From Dehalococcoidia bacterium (GTDB taxonomy: Bacteria > Chloroflexota > Dehalococcoidia > Lucifugimonadales > Lucifugimonadaceae), in contig JAPKBN010000016.1 in assembly GCA_026421215.1 (NCBI GenBank), forward strand, positions 1 through 40,648: a stretch of DNA of 40,648 bases, given 5' to 3'. The notes below the pieces were generated by a model that saw only the letters and a list, made by a program, of their open reading frames with translations, was not told where the DNA came from and made no database searches. Numbering within the stretch: the first letter of the stretch is position 1; each line of letters begins with the position of its first letter. This document shows positions 8,683-17,571 of the stretch, piece by piece. The translations under genes were made by a program, and so were the position numbers.

Positions 8683-9465
8683 CTATCTGGGGCGCTCCAT
8701 GGGCCATTCCGGGATTCCATCCTCCGGCACGAATCCGATGACCACCCTTGAATGGTCGATATCGCGATAGCGGCCGCGGTTGTTGGAGACCGCATAAAAC
8801 AGGTCAAAGCGAACTGATTCAGGAGCAGATACACATTTCTCGATCATCTGAATGACGTCGCGATGACTGCAATACACCGCCGCATGCCGAGCGTCGTACG
8901 GCCAGTCTTCTTTGACCACCCGGCCAATGCGGACGCATATCACTGACATGCCGTGTGCATCGGAGTAGTAGCGCCCAAGTCCCTCTCCCCATAACTTTGC
9001 GGCGCCGTAAATACCGTTGGGCCGGGGTGCGTCCTGCGGAGTGAGGATTGGCCGAGGTGAAGGCACATCGTCCCAGCGTGCCTCTACCATCGCCTTTATT
9101 GGCTCGTCCGCCTCGTACTGCATCTGTGTTGCGCCGGAGCTACCGAATATGACGCGGCTAACGCCGGCCTCGCGCGCAGCCTCAAAAACGTTGTAGGCGC
9201 CGATAAGATTCCCCGACACTTGGCCTGAGAACTCCGGACCCAGGTAGGCAGCCATATGTACGACCGTTTCGATGCCCTCAAATGCTGGACGGATGGCGTC
9301 TAGGTCAGAGATGTCGGCCTGTACGCAGTCCACTCCTTCAACATCCCGGCGGTTTAACGCACGTACGTAGTTTTTCTTCGCCAACGACCGACCGACCATG
9401 CCGCCGATTAGCCCACTCATACCTGTCACCAGAATGCGTTTGCCGCCTTGTGTCTCGTCGGTCAT
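8683..9465 (-). CDS. NAD-dependent extended SDR, uronate dehydrogenase-like
   Basis: A 260-residue short-chain dehydrogenase of the epimerase/dehydratase (extended SDR) type. The Rossmann motif GxxGxxG is at Gly15-Gly18-Gly21 and the catalytic Tyr153/Lys157 pair (YxxxK) is intact. Its C-terminal half has the pattern of uronate dehydrogenases, which oxidise glucuronate or galacturonate to aldarolactones: a CVRIGRV strand after the catalytic helix, a SHRDVIQMIEKC segment, and an AVSNN motif. This assignment is by recollection of family signatures; a generic sugar-nucleotide epimerase is the alternative. Starts at an ATG at 9465, divergent to the DUF362 gene at 9635. A rhamnonate-dehydratase-like enzyme lies nearby, which fits a sugar-acid pathway. 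Confidence 0.8.
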   Translation of the reverse strand: MTDETQGGKRILVTGMSGLIGGMVGRSLAKKNYVRALNRRDVEGVDCVQADISDLDAIRPAFEGIETVVHMAAYLGPEFSGQVSGNLIGAYNVFEAAREAGVSRVIFGSSGATQMQYEADEPIKAMVEARWDDVPSPRPILTPQDAPRPNGIYGAAKLWGEGLGRYYSDAHGMSVICVRIGRVVKEDWPYDARHAAVYCSHRDVIQMIEKCVSAPESVRFDLFYAVSNNRGRYRDIDHSRVVIGFVPEDGIPEWPMERPR

Positions 9466-9634
9466 TCATATACTCCGATACTAGATTCGCTTACAGCGGC
9501 ATTATTTTGCGAGAGCGTCCCGTGGGCAAGTCCGATCGGTCAGTCTCTGATATGCCGTAACATCACTTTAGTAATCAGAAACTAGAGCATGTGCTGACCG
9601 GGATGATCTAGGAATCAATGGGAGTGAGACGAAC

Positions 9635-10546
9635 ATGGCCGACCGAAAGATCAAAGTAAGTCTCGTTAGCGGGTCTGACCGAACCAGCACTGTTCCCGAG
9701 GCATTGGCCCTCATATCAGATCAGGTCCAGATTCCAGACCGGCCGGTCTTGATCAAGCCTAACTTCGTTTCAACCCTCAACCAGTTGAGCGCGACTCCAG
9801 TAGACGCCGTGCGGTCAACGCTGACCTTTCTCAAGGATAAAGGCGTCAACGAGTTCACTGTCGCTGCCGGACCGGCCATCGGAACTGCGGACGACGGGTT
9901 TGATAACTACGGATACCGCCCACTCGCTAGCGAGTTCAATATCACGTGGCTTGATCTCAATACGGATGAGACCGTGAAGGTTGCCTCTTTTGATGACAAG
10001 CTGAATGCTCAGTACCTCAACATGTCACGCACGATGTCGGAGTCGTACGTCGTCTCCGTGACACGAACCAAGACACACAACAACGTTGTCGTCACCCTTG
10101 GACTCAAGAACATTTTGGTCGGAACACTGGCCGGCCGCTCCGAAAAACAGAAGATCCACCAGGGTAGCAAGGCGATCAACCTCACCCTCGCCAAGATGGC
10201 GCAGCATGTTGCTCCTGATCTCACGGTCCTTGACGGCACCGAGGGCATGCAGGGCAATGGACCGGTCAGTGGGGATCCCATCGACTCTCGAATCACCCTA
10301 GCCTCAGCGCACAGCATCGCTGCAGATGTGATCGGGTTGCAGGCGATGGGCTATCACCTGGGGCAGGTTGGATACCTTCGCTACGCCATGGAGCTACGAA
10401 GGCTCACCTTGGAAGATATCGAAGTCGTAGGTGAGCGGGTAGAAGACGTCAAGATCGATTTCCGGCCGCACGACAACATCGCCAGTCAGCTTACGTGGCC
10501 GGTCGATGGCGACTGGCGGCCGGTCTTCGACGCCGTCGGAGACTAA
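9635..10546 (+). CDS. DUF362 domain-containing protein
   Basis: A 303-residue protein of the DUF362 type: an early LIKPNFVS stretch, a central TRTKTHNNVVVTLGLKNI segment, and a late LDGTEGMQGNGP motif are all typical. DUF362 members often carry iron-sulphur clusters and have been linked to redox or cell-surface roles, but the function is not settled. This copy contains no cysteine at all, so it cannot hold a cluster. It is divergent from the SDR gene and convergent with the enolase-superfamily gene, whose end is 34 bases away. Start at ATG 9635. Confidence 0.82.
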   Translation: MADRKIKVSLVSGSDRTSTVPEALALISDQVQIPDRPVLIKPNFVSTLNQLSATPVDAVRSTLTFLKDKGVNEFTVAAGPAIGTADDGFDNYGYRPLASEFNITWLDLNTDETVKVASFDDKLNAQYLNMSRTMSESYVVSVTRTKTHNNVVVTLGLKNILVGTLAGRSEKQKIHQGSKAINLTLAKMAQHVAPDLTVLDGTEGMQGNGPVSGDPIDSRITLASAHSIAADVIGLQAMGYHLGQVGYLRYAMELRRLTLEDIEVVGERVEDVKIDFRPHDNIASQLTWPVDGDWRPVFDAVGD

Positions 10547-10580
10547 GTCCGACGAAGCCTTTGGACTGCGGGCACCAAGA

Positions 10581-11780
10581 CTATGCGATGCCCCGCGCTC
10601 TGGCCGCCGCCGTGTGATCCCAGGGACCAATCCATTCCGACTTGATCTCCATACCGAATCCCGGAGCGTCGGACGGCGTCACATATCCGTCCTTCGGCAT
10701 CGGCATTCCGGGGATCGGGCATATCTCTTCTAGCGGGATTCCGGGATCACTGCCCATCCAGTATTCGGCTATCGGGGATTCTGGCGCGGCGGCGGCAAAA
10801 TGCTGGCCCCACGGCGTACCCGCGGAAGTGTGCGGCACGGTGATCAGACCAGCGGCCTCGGCGATGGTGTAGATCTTCATCACCTCGGTCAGCCCACCGG
10901 ACCACTTCATGTCCGGCTGCAGGATATCTACCGCTCGCCTCTCGACGAGCTGTCGATAAGCCTGCCGTCCGTGGTGGTGCTCCCCTGTAGCGATCGGGAC
11001 CCAGTTAACTGCTTTCTTTAGTTCAACGTAGCCTTCGAGGTCGCTGGAGATCAGCGGTTCTTCGAACCAGCGCAGGTTGTATGGCCGTACACGGTCCGCA
11101 ACCCTGATAGCGAACTCGACGTTGAACGAACTCACCGGGTTGTACATCAACTCTGCGTTTGGCCCGACCTGTTCACGGGCTTTCGCTATATGTTCCTCAG
11201 CCAGGTTCACGCCGTCCAGACCCATCCGGTAATGGGCCGGATTGCTGATTTTGAACGCCTTGAAGCCCAGCTCCTGCGACCAGTCCAGGTCGTCGCTGGT
11301 CGCGTATACGGGAACCTTGTCCCTGACCGGACCACCCAGAAGGCTATAAACCGGTACATCGAGCAGCTTGCCCTTGAGGTCCCAGAGGGCGAGGTCCACG
11401 CCAGATCGGGCTACCGTAGCAAGACCGCTCGCACCGTAGTTCTGCACGGAACGCCACATCAGGTCGTTCAGGAGCTCCGTTGCGAGTGCGTCTCTACCTT
11501 CAAGCAATGGGGCGTAGTGATAGTCGATCAACGCCGCCACCGGTTCTCCGTAACTACAGGCGCCAAGTCCAAAGGTGCCGTCCTCTGCGATCACCTGGAC
11601 CCAGACGTCTCCCGCACTTGCACCGGGCATCTTCCCGAATTCGGTTGCGAACTCCGGGTAATAGTTGATCGGGAGTGCTCGGCGGGCAGAAACCTTGTTT
11701 GCGGCCGGTCGAGTAGGTTTGGATTTTGGCGGCGTTACCGGGATATTCAGTTCAACGACGCGAATCTGCTTGATCTTCAT
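10581..11780 (-). CDS. Mandelate racemase/MLE family protein, L-rhamnonate dehydratase-like
   Basis: A 399-residue enolase-superfamily protein: an N-terminal capping domain (about 1-140) followed by a (beta/alpha)7-beta barrel. Barrel signatures seen are KAFK at 174-177 (acid/base Lys region), WFEEP around 238-242, GEHHHG with Glu267, QPD with Asp290, and a PHT with His317. The run GEHHHGRQAY...VDILQPD...SGGLTE strongly resembles L-rhamnonate dehydratases. One ligand is altered: the position expected to hold the first magnesium-binding Asp is Asn214 (motif LMYNPVSS). Such a change could impair metal binding or shift substrate. It may convert a sugar acid to a 2-keto-3-deoxy acid, in keeping with the uronate-dehydrogenase-like gene nearby. 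Start at ATG 11780. Confidence 0.87.
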   Translation of the reverse strand: MKIKQIRVVELNIPVTPPKSKPTRPAANKVSARRALPINYYPEFATEFGKMPGASAGDVWVQVIAEDGTFGLGACSYGEPVAALIDYHYAPLLEGRDALATELLNDLMWRSVQNYGASGLATVARSGVDLALWDLKGKLLDVPVYSLLGGPVRDKVPVYATSDDLDWSQELGFKAFKISNPAHYRMGLDGVNLAEEHIAKAREQVGPNAELMYNPVSSFNVEFAIRVADRVRPYNLRWFEEPLISSDLEGYVELKKAVNWVPIATGEHHHGRQAYRQLVERRAVDILQPDMKWSGGLTEVMKIYTIAEAAGLITVPHTSAGTPWGQHFAAAAPESPIAEYWMGSDPGIPLEEICPIPGMPMPKDGYVTPSDAPGFGMEIKSEWIGPWDHTAAARARGIA

Positions 11781-11873
11781 GCACGTTCTCCCGGTTAACG
11801 GATATTGGTGATCGGCAACGGCGGCAACAATACACGGAGATTACCCCGCATGTGGAACCGGGATAGGGCGAGC

Positions 11874-12122
11874 TCAATTGATGACTTCCGTAGGTCGGAA
11901 ACAGTCGGCCATCAACCAGATCAGTTGGGATACGCAGAGGGTGAAGATCGAACTCACGAAGAACGTCTTCTCTTGACCTGCAAATCCTGTCAGAGAGACC
12001 TCGGAAATGAACGCGCTCAACGCCACGCCTCCTATAGCTGCGACAGAGCTACGGCGCAGTAGGAACGCGATCGCCTGTTTTCTCTCAACTCCGGCGCGAT
12101 GCCTCGACCGCAGCGGGCGCAA
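11874..12122 (-). CDS. Possible small two-TM membrane protein
   Basis: An 82-codon frame with a TTG start directly after an in-frame stop, lying in the 477-base gap 11781-12257. It begins with a basic stretch and has two hydrophobic segments (about residues 26-46 and 52-72) separated by a short polar loop, a plausible topology for a small inner-membrane protein. There is no visible ribosome-binding site and no family I recognise, so it may be a chance frame. Elsewhere in the gap I see only a 7-bp hairpin at 12167-12188. Confidence 0.3.
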   Translation of the reverse strand: MRPLRSRHRAGVERKQAIAFLLRRSSVAAIGGVALSAFISEVSLTGFAGQEKTFFVSSIFTLCVSQLIWLMADCFRPTEVIN

Positions 12123-12166
12123 TCAATATCCGATGCGTCGACGGGCGTTTGACAGCGGAAACACTC

Positions 12167-12188
12167 GATGATTTGACGTTTAATCATC
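12167..12188. terminator. Small hairpin after the beta-lactamase-fold gene
   Basis: GATGATT (12167-12173) pairs perfectly with AATCATC (12182-12188) around an 8-base loop, 70 bases past the end of the leftward hydrolase gene. The stem is AT-rich and no T-run follows, so its role as a terminator for the leftward operon is only a possibility. Confidence 0.3.
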
Positions 12189-12257
12189 CCCAGATGTTAT
12201 TTGTCCCGGAGGTTTATTGAACTATTTTTAGACGAAACGCGTATTGCGGATTGGCAC

Positions 12258-13301
12258 TTATGCGAGTGCGGTTAGTACTTGCTCGGCTGCCTGCATACCG
12301 ATACGGGGGCTGAACGACCCTTCAAAAGTCCCCGGACTTTGCACGACGATCAAATCATGCTCACGGTCGACCCAGATGAACTGTTTTCCCGCGCCGACAG
12401 CGGCGAACGAGTCTGTTGGAAGGTCGGGCCACAGCACTCCTTGATCATTGCACCAGAAACCAAGGCCGTATTGCCACAGTGAGTTGGGCTCGTGCTGGAG
12501 GAGCATGTCGGAGACACGAGTCGCCTGCCGTATCCACCCGGCCGGAACGATCTGCTTTCCTGCCCAGTCCCCATCGTTCAGCCAGAGAAGCCCAAGGCGG
12601 GCCATGTCACGGGCTGTCATCTGGAATGTCGTTGCGTAGCCAAAAACACCAAGTTTTGCCTTCGGCTGAAGATCGAAGTTGGAGTACACCCACTTCCATG
12701 ATCCGTCGATCAGGTTGCGCAGTTTACGTTCGGCAAGCCTTCCAAAACCGGCGCCGTGCTCTGGGTCAGATGAGCGGTACAACGAGTACTCGGACGCCAG
12801 GGCGTGTGTCACCACGTTCATGCCAAATGTCTGGTAGTTGAACGTGCGCCCGGGTGATTCTTCGGGCTTCATGTAGCCGGACATGTTGCCGATCATCTGC
12901 CGAAATGTGATTCTCGCGTTCTCCGGGAACGCGTAACGATTCTCTTTGGGTCCCTCGTCCGGGGCGACATCCAGGAATTCTGGATAGTAGTCGGCCACGA
13001 GATCGTCCGCCGAGCTAATCACACCTTCGCCAATCGCTATGCCAAGCACGGTCGAATAGGTCGATTTGGAAGCGGACGCCTGTCCTTGTAGATCCTCCGG
13101 TCCCATACCACCGCCGTGCCACTCGGCCGCAATCCGGCCGTGCCTAACCACAAGTAGCCGGTACGGCGATTCATCAGCGTGCTCACCCTGCCATTTGCCG
13201 ACCGCGGCAAGTCGTGCCGAGTCAAACCCGAGCGTCTCGGGGTCACCGGACTCCCACTGCACTCCTGGAAACACGCCTTTCGATTCCAAATCGGGCATCA
13301 C
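12258..13301 (-). CDS. Serine hydrolase, beta-lactamase class C / PBP4*-like fold
   Basis: A 347-residue protein of the beta-lactamase-related serine hydrolase family (esterases, D-aminopeptidases and peptidases). The catalytic SxxK is Ser76-Ala-Ser-Lys79, followed 77 residues later by Tyr156 in FNYQT, which stands where the family has YxN. There is no signal peptide, so it is probably cytoplasmic and not an antibiotic-resistance enzyme. It overlaps the upstream homologue by four bases (GTGA) if GTG at 13301 is used; an ATG at 13298 follows immediately. This is the last gene of a leftward run. Its partner at 13298-14395 has the same fold but a clearly different sequence, so the pair is an old duplication or two co-opted members. 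Confidence 0.87.
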   Translation of the reverse strand: MMPDLESKGVFPGVQWESGDPETLGFDSARLAAVGKWQGEHADESPYRLLVVRHGRIAAEWHGGGMGPEDLQGQASASKSTYSTVLGIAIGEGVISSADDLVADYYPEFLDVAPDEGPKENRYAFPENARITFRQMIGNMSGYMKPEESPGRTFNYQTFGMNVVTHALASEYSLYRSSDPEHGAGFGRLAERKLRNLIDGSWKWVYSNFDLQPKAKLGVFGYATTFQMTARDMARLGLLWLNDGDWAGKQIVPAGWIRQATRVSDMLLQHEPNSLWQYGLGFWCNDQGVLWPDLPTDSFAAVGAGKQFIWVDREHDLIVVQSPGTFEGSFSPRIGMQAAEQVLTALA

Positions 13302-14395
13302 CCGGTCAACGCGTCGCGCACGAGCTGTGAGAACATCTGTAACCGCGGGTCGTTCACCTCGTCGGGCTGCATACCTGACGTGATGATAGCGACGCCCACC
13401 TTCAGGTCCGGGTCTCCCCAGCTGATGCAGGTACCGACTCCACCGTGTCCAAATACACGAGGCCCCGGCGCATCTCCCATCCGGCCCGGCCCCTCTTTCG
13501 CAAGCTGCAGGCCAAGGCCAAATTTATACTCGCTGCCTGAAACAGGGCCGATGCCCTCGGCGTGAAGCGCCGTCACATCGGCGATCGTTTCAGCGCTCAA
13601 CCACTGTTCGTCGTCAACAGAACCGTCATTCACGAGAACGTTGTAGAACCGCGCCAGGTCTCGGGCGGTCGACGTGCCGTTCCCTCCCGGTGCTGGGTGG
13701 GCCTTGAAAAGTTGAGCATTGCCCTGATCGGCCAGAGATGGGTCGGTGAAATCTGGCATCGACTTCAACCTCGCCAGTCTAGGCATCTTTTCTGCGCCCA
13801 GCGCGTATGTTGTGTCAACTAACCCGAGAGGCCCGGCAACTTCCGATTGGAAGAACTCTTCGAACCCCTTCCCTGAAATTCGTTGCACCAGTTCTGCCAC
13901 GAGAAACCCGAAAGTCATGCTGTGATATTCGATCGCAGAACCGGGCTTAAATTCCGCCTCTGCGGCCTCCATTGCGGCGACGACGGTCGTCCAGTCAGCC
14001 TTTCCAGCAGCAGCCATCTCAGGGATTTCCGCGGGTGTGGTCGGCACTCCTGCCTGGTGGGTTAGCACTTGGCGGACGGTCGTGGACTCCTTGCCGTTGA
14101 TCCCGTATCCGGGCCAGATGTCTCCAACTAGATCGTCCCAGCCCATTTTGCCCCGATCTTTAAGCACCCAGAGGCATGCCGCGGCCATCGGCTTGCCGCA
14201 TGACCAGATGCTGAACAGGGTGTCCGCAGAAACCTTGGAGCCGTCTCCGGATCCGATCTCTCCGCCGTACATGTCGACGACGAGTTCACCGTCTTTGTAT
14301 GCAGCGATGGCACATGCCGGGTGAACTCCGAGCGCAAGGTGGTGCCAGAGGCGAGAATCGATCATGTCTACGGCGCGTCTGCTCAAGGTGGCCAC
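13298..14395 (-). CDS. Serine hydrolase, beta-lactamase-related (EstB-like)
   Basis: A 365-residue beta-lactamase-fold serine hydrolase. The nucleophile motif SxxK is Ser65-Cys-Gly-Lys68 in FSIWSCGKPM; the second motif is Tyr157-His-Ser159 in AIEYHSMT, as in EstB-type carboxylesterases; a C-terminal FGHGGVGTC segment stands where the third (HxG/KTG) motif belongs. The family hydrolyses esters or amides; the true substrate is unknown. No signal peptide. It is preceded by 121 bases after the third EamA gene and is translationally coupled to the next hydrolase by a four-base overlap. Starts at ATG 14395. Confidence 0.88.
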   Translation of the reverse strand: MATLSRRAVDMIDSRLWHHLALGVHPACAIAAYKDGELVVDMYGGEIGSGDGSKVSADTLFSIWSCGKPMAAACLWVLKDRGKMGWDDLVGDIWPGYGINGKESTTVRQVLTHQAGVPTTPAEIPEMAAAGKADWTTVVAAMEAAEAEFKPGSAIEYHSMTFGFLVAELVQRISGKGFEEFFQSEVAGPLGLVDTTYALGAEKMPRLARLKSMPDFTDPSLADQGNAQLFKAHPAPGGNGTSTARDLARFYNVLVNDGSVDDEQWLSAETIADVTALHAEGIGPVSGSEYKFGLGLQLAKEGPGRMGDAPGPRVFGHGGVGTCISWGDPDLKVGVAIITSGMQPDEVNDPRLQMFSQLVRDALTG

Positions 14396-14516
14396 GGGCG
14401 TTTCCTTTCGATCCTTTAAAAAACGAATTCGGAAGAAATTGTCGAACTAAAACGTATCGGGAGGAGCCGATTATATGGTCGTTAGCCGCGGCGCATGTGC
14501 CCGGGTCTAATTCGTC

Positions 14517-15485
14517 TTATTCATCGGTGCCGGTAATCCTGATATTCGGGGTCGCCGGTCCAGAAGTAGTTCTCAAACAACTGCGGGGTGGAGTATTACC
14601 CTTGCGTTGCGCCAGGCCGGCACCCAGCGTCACGAGAATCGCGCCAGCCCACAATAAATTGGTGAGCGGCTCGTCCAGGATCAACCAGGCCAGGATGATC
14701 CCGAAGACAGGCTGGCTCAGGTTCAGCGCACCGACCTGGGATGGGAGGTATCGCTGGATGAGCCACAGGTTGGAGATAAATCCAAATCCAGCGATCACGG
14801 CACCCTGGTAGAAGATAGAAATGGCGAGTTCCTTGTTCATCAACCATGGCTCGCCCTCCAAAATCAGGCCTGCGGGAATAAATACCACTGCGCCGAACGC
14901 CGCCTGTGCAAGCAGCAGTTTGTTCGGATCCATTCTTCCAGATTGCCGGGCGTTGTATATGAGGCGTGCGCCCAGAAGGAAGCCCCCGATGATTGAGAGT
15001 ATGTCGCCCAGTAACACCTCACCAGATGCATCTCCGCCAAGACCGTCCAGCGAGATCACCACCACGCCAACATAGGCCACCAGGATTCCGATAAGACGAG
15101 ATGGAACAAGTCGATCCCCGGCTATGAAGAAATGGGCCAGGATCGCCATCCAGATCGGGAATGTCACGCCGAGCACTGCGCCATGCCCGGCGGTTGTGTA
15201 CTTCAGGCCCAGATTCATGAATGCGAGTTGAACGCAAAAGAGCAGGCCGAGGATGGTCAGGACCCGTAGCTCGCTCCGGCGTACACGCAGGTCTGCGCGT
15301 GTGTAGATCGCCCATGCCAAGATGACGATGGCGCCGGTGAGGAATCGGTACCACCCCAGCCGCAAAGGCGGCGCGTACTCCAGCCCGGACTTGATGGCGA
15401 CTGAGTTGCCGGACCACAACGCCGATACGAAGATGGTGAAAGCACCTGCGCGCGGAGTGATGCTGCGGTGCTGGGATGGTGGCAT
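14517..15485 (-). CDS. EamA/DMT-family transporter (third of three in tandem)
   Basis: A 322-residue drug/metabolite-superfamily transporter with about ten membrane segments in two EamA repeats; such proteins usually export amino acids, metabolites or drugs. The shared motif is WSGNSVAIKSGLEYA after the first segment, then MNLGLKYTTAGH and FFIAGDRL. I chose the ATG at 15485 over the TTG at 15545 because it leaves 12 residues before the AGAF that begins TM1, exactly as in the paralogue upstream. It follows two paralogues closely and appears part of the same operon. The ending is Arg/Thr-rich and soluble. Confidence 0.9.
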   Translation of the reverse strand: MPPSQHRSITPRAGAFTIFVSALWSGNSVAIKSGLEYAPPLRLGWYRFLTGAIVILAWAIYTRADLRVRRSELRVLTILGLLFCVQLAFMNLGLKYTTAGHGAVLGVTFPIWMAILAHFFIAGDRLVPSRLIGILVAYVGVVVISLDGLGGDASGEVLLGDILSIIGGFLLGARLIYNARQSGRMDPNKLLLAQAAFGAVVFIPAGLILEGEPWLMNKELAISIFYQGAVIAGFGFISNLWLIQRYLPSQVGALNLSQPVFGIILAWLILDEPLTNLLWAGAILVTLGAGLAQRKGNTPPRSCLRTTSGPATPNIRITGTDE

Positions 15486-15555
15486 TGCCGGGAAGGTACA
15501 CCCGCATCTGGGCGCGGTCAACGCGGTTCCGGACGGCGATTCCAACCGCTAAAGG

Positions 15556-16500
15556 TTAGTTGGCCGCCGCGCTCTCCGAATCATCGCCAGGAGACCTCGT
15601 ACTGTCCGAGCGCTTCCGTCGTTGAGCCAATCCCGCTCCAAGCATCACGAGAACTGCCCCGGCCCACAGGTTGGAGGTCGGTGTTTCGCCAAGGATGGCC
15701 CACGCAAGCAGGATCCCGCTGATCGGTGATATCAGCCCAAGGGCGGCAAGACGAGATGGGAAGTAGTGTGTGATCAACCACAGGCTGGCGATGAATCCGA
15801 AGCCGGCGATCAGGATTCCCTGGTAGGCAAGAGAGGTCCACAACTCCCAGGCCCATGACCATGGTTCGGACTCGAAGACGGCGCTCATTGCGATGAAGAA
15901 GATCGTTCCCATGAGGAACTGCGTGAGCAGTAGTTTGCTGGGATTGATCCCCTCGACAAGCCGGGCGGCGAAGATCTGCCGGGATGCGAGAAGAAATGCC
16001 GAGATCAGTGACAGTCCGTCACCCAGCAATATGTCCCTGTTTACGCCGGAACGTAAGCCGTCCAAGGAGATAACGATGATGCCAGCGTATGCAACAAGGA
16101 TTCCCAGGAATCGCCCTCTTTCAAGGCGATCTCCGGCGATGAAGAAGTGTGCCAGTAGGGCTGTCCATATGGACGTTGTTACGTTCAAAGAGAGGGCATG
16201 GCCGGCGGTTGTGTATTTGATACCAAGGTTCATGAACACGAGCTGCACTGTGAATAAGAGCCCGAGTAATATCAGCGGTCTGTACTCTTCCCGGTGAATC
16301 CGAAGATCTGCCTTCGTGTAGATCGCCCATACAAGTGTCACGAGCGCGCCCGCAACGAAACGCATCCATCCGATACGGAGCGGGCCGGCGTAATCGAGGC
16401 CCGCTTTAATGGCGATTGAGTTGCCGCTCCAGAAGATGCCGACGATCACGGCAAATGCGCCTGCGCGTATCGTCAAGGGCCTACGTTTAGTGTCCGCCAA
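15556..16500 (-). CDS. EamA/DMT-family transporter (second of three in tandem)
   Basis: A 314-residue ten-segment transporter, close paralogue of its two neighbours (shared WSGNSIAIKAGLDYA, MNLGIKYTTAGH, HFFIAGDRL, VISLDGL). The open frame extends to 16626, but that would overlap the upstream paralogue by about 120 bases. I favour the TTG at 16500, five bases after the upstream stop, which gives an N-terminus of the same length as the third copy (12 residues before AGAF). A GGAG lies about 12 bases upstream, so initiation may depend on coupling to the upstream gene. Substrate unknown. Confidence 0.88.
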   Translation of the reverse strand: MADTKRRPLTIRAGAFAVIVGIFWSGNSIAIKAGLDYAGPLRIGWMRFVAGALVTLVWAIYTKADLRIHREEYRPLILLGLLFTVQLVFMNLGIKYTTAGHALSLNVTTSIWTALLAHFFIAGDRLERGRFLGILVAYAGIIVISLDGLRSGVNRDILLGDGLSLISAFLLASRQIFAARLVEGINPSKLLLTQFLMGTIFFIAMSAVFESEPWSWAWELWTSLAYQGILIAGFGFIASLWLITHYFPSRLAALGLISPISGILLAWAILGETPTSNLWAGAVLVMLGAGLAQRRKRSDSTRSPGDDSESAAAN

Positions 16501-16505
16501 TTTCG

Positions 16506-17531
16506 TTACGCGTCTCCGCCGGATGACGGCTGTTTCACCGGTGGCGTCGGGTGAGCGGGTTTCGCCGGAGAACTGCGCCTCTGAGCGAGCAGTGCGCCCG
16601 CCATGACGAGAATGCCACCTGCCCACAAAAGCTCACTCGGATCTTCGTCCAAGATCAGCCATGCGAAGAGTATTCCGGTGACGGGTTGGGTAAGGGATAT
16701 CGCACTGATACGGGACGGGAAGAAGTATTTGCTCATCAGCAGCATGGCTAGGAATCCGAAACCGGCGATCACCATGCCCTGGTAGAAGAGCGAAACAGCT
16801 AGTTGCCACGTCCACAACCACGGATCAGGTTCAAATATGAAGCTAATAATGATGAAAGCGACGGTGCCAACCGCCGCCTGGAACAACAGCATCTTCGCTG
16901 GGTCGATGCGCGACACGAGCCTGGCGTTGTAAACAATCCTTGCGCCCAGCAGGAAGCCAGAAATGGCGGAGAGTATGTCTCCCATTATCAGGTTCTCAGC
17001 GCCGGGCTCTCGTAGAGAGTCCGCCGAGATCACGATGATCCCGGAGTAAGCGACCATGATCCCGATAAGCCTGACTGGCGCTAGCCTGTCCCCCGGGATG
17101 AAGAAATGGGATAGGACTGAGATCCAGATCGATGAAGTAACGATCAACACGGTTGCGTGACCGGCCGTCGTGTACTTGATGCCCAGATTCATGAATATGA
17201 TCTGGACGCCGAAGAACACGGACAACGAGATTAAAGGCCACCATTCGCCGCGATGGATTCTGAGATCAGCCTTCGTGTAGATGGCCCAACCCAAAATTAC
17301 GACGGACCCCGCCAGCATCCGCATCCAGCCCAGCCTGAGGGCAGGCGCGTAATCCAGTCCGGCCTTGATCGCGATCGAGTTTCCGCTCCACAGTGTGGTG
17401 ACGAACAACACGAACAACCCGGACTTGAGACTTAACGGACGACGGCGCAGATCGGTCGTCGGCGGAGAGGAGGAACTCATCTCCGCCGTAGGCGATGCTT
17501 TATCGTTACGATCGGCGACGTCAGAGGACAC
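16506..17531 (-). CDS. EamA/DMT-family transporter (first of three in tandem)
   Basis: A 341-residue ten-segment drug/metabolite transporter. The signature motif WSGNSIAIKAGLDYA and the MNLGIKYTTAGH loop are shared with the two genes behind it, making a tandem triplicate. It opens with about 30 polar Ser/Asp-rich residues; the start is GTG 17531, although an ATG at 17480 would shorten the tail to a length more like the other copies. It ends with a Pro/Ser-rich tail. The gene lies 40 bases after the CoA-transferase subunit B stop, so it should be co-transcribed with the CoA-transferase and the aminotransferase. Confidence 0.88.
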   Translation of the reverse strand: MSSDVADRNDKASPTAEMSSSSPPTTDLRRRPLSLKSGLFVLFVTTLWSGNSIAIKAGLDYAPALRLGWMRMLAGSVVILGWAIYTKADLRIHRGEWWPLISLSVFFGVQIIFMNLGIKYTTAGHATVLIVTSSIWISVLSHFFIPGDRLAPVRLIGIMVAYSGIIVISADSLREPGAENLIMGDILSAISGFLLGARIVYNARLVSRIDPAKMLLFQAAVGTVAFIIISFIFEPDPWLWTWQLAVSLFYQGMVIAGFGFLAMLLMSKYFFPSRISAISLTQPVTGILFAWLILDEDPSELLWAGGILVMAGALLAQRRSSPAKPAHPTPPVKQPSSGGDA

Positions 17532-17571
17532 TAATTGAGCCTATTTCCGCGCAGGCAGGTGGTCAACGAAA

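Noticed and set aside
11805-12062. Plus-strand 85-codon frame in the 477-base gap
   Set aside because: Composition is Arg/Asn/Thr-rich with no hydrophobic or family pattern, and it is antisense to a better candidate.
13298-14395. Beta-lactamase-type motifs suggesting antibiotic resistance
   Set aside because: SxxK and YxS fit the esterase/peptidase branch, there is no signal peptide, and the neighbours are catabolic genes.
16501-16626. Longer N-terminus for the second EamA gene
   Set aside because: It would overlap the upstream paralogue by about 120 bases and gives an unlike N-terminus; the TTG at 16500 gives a matching one.
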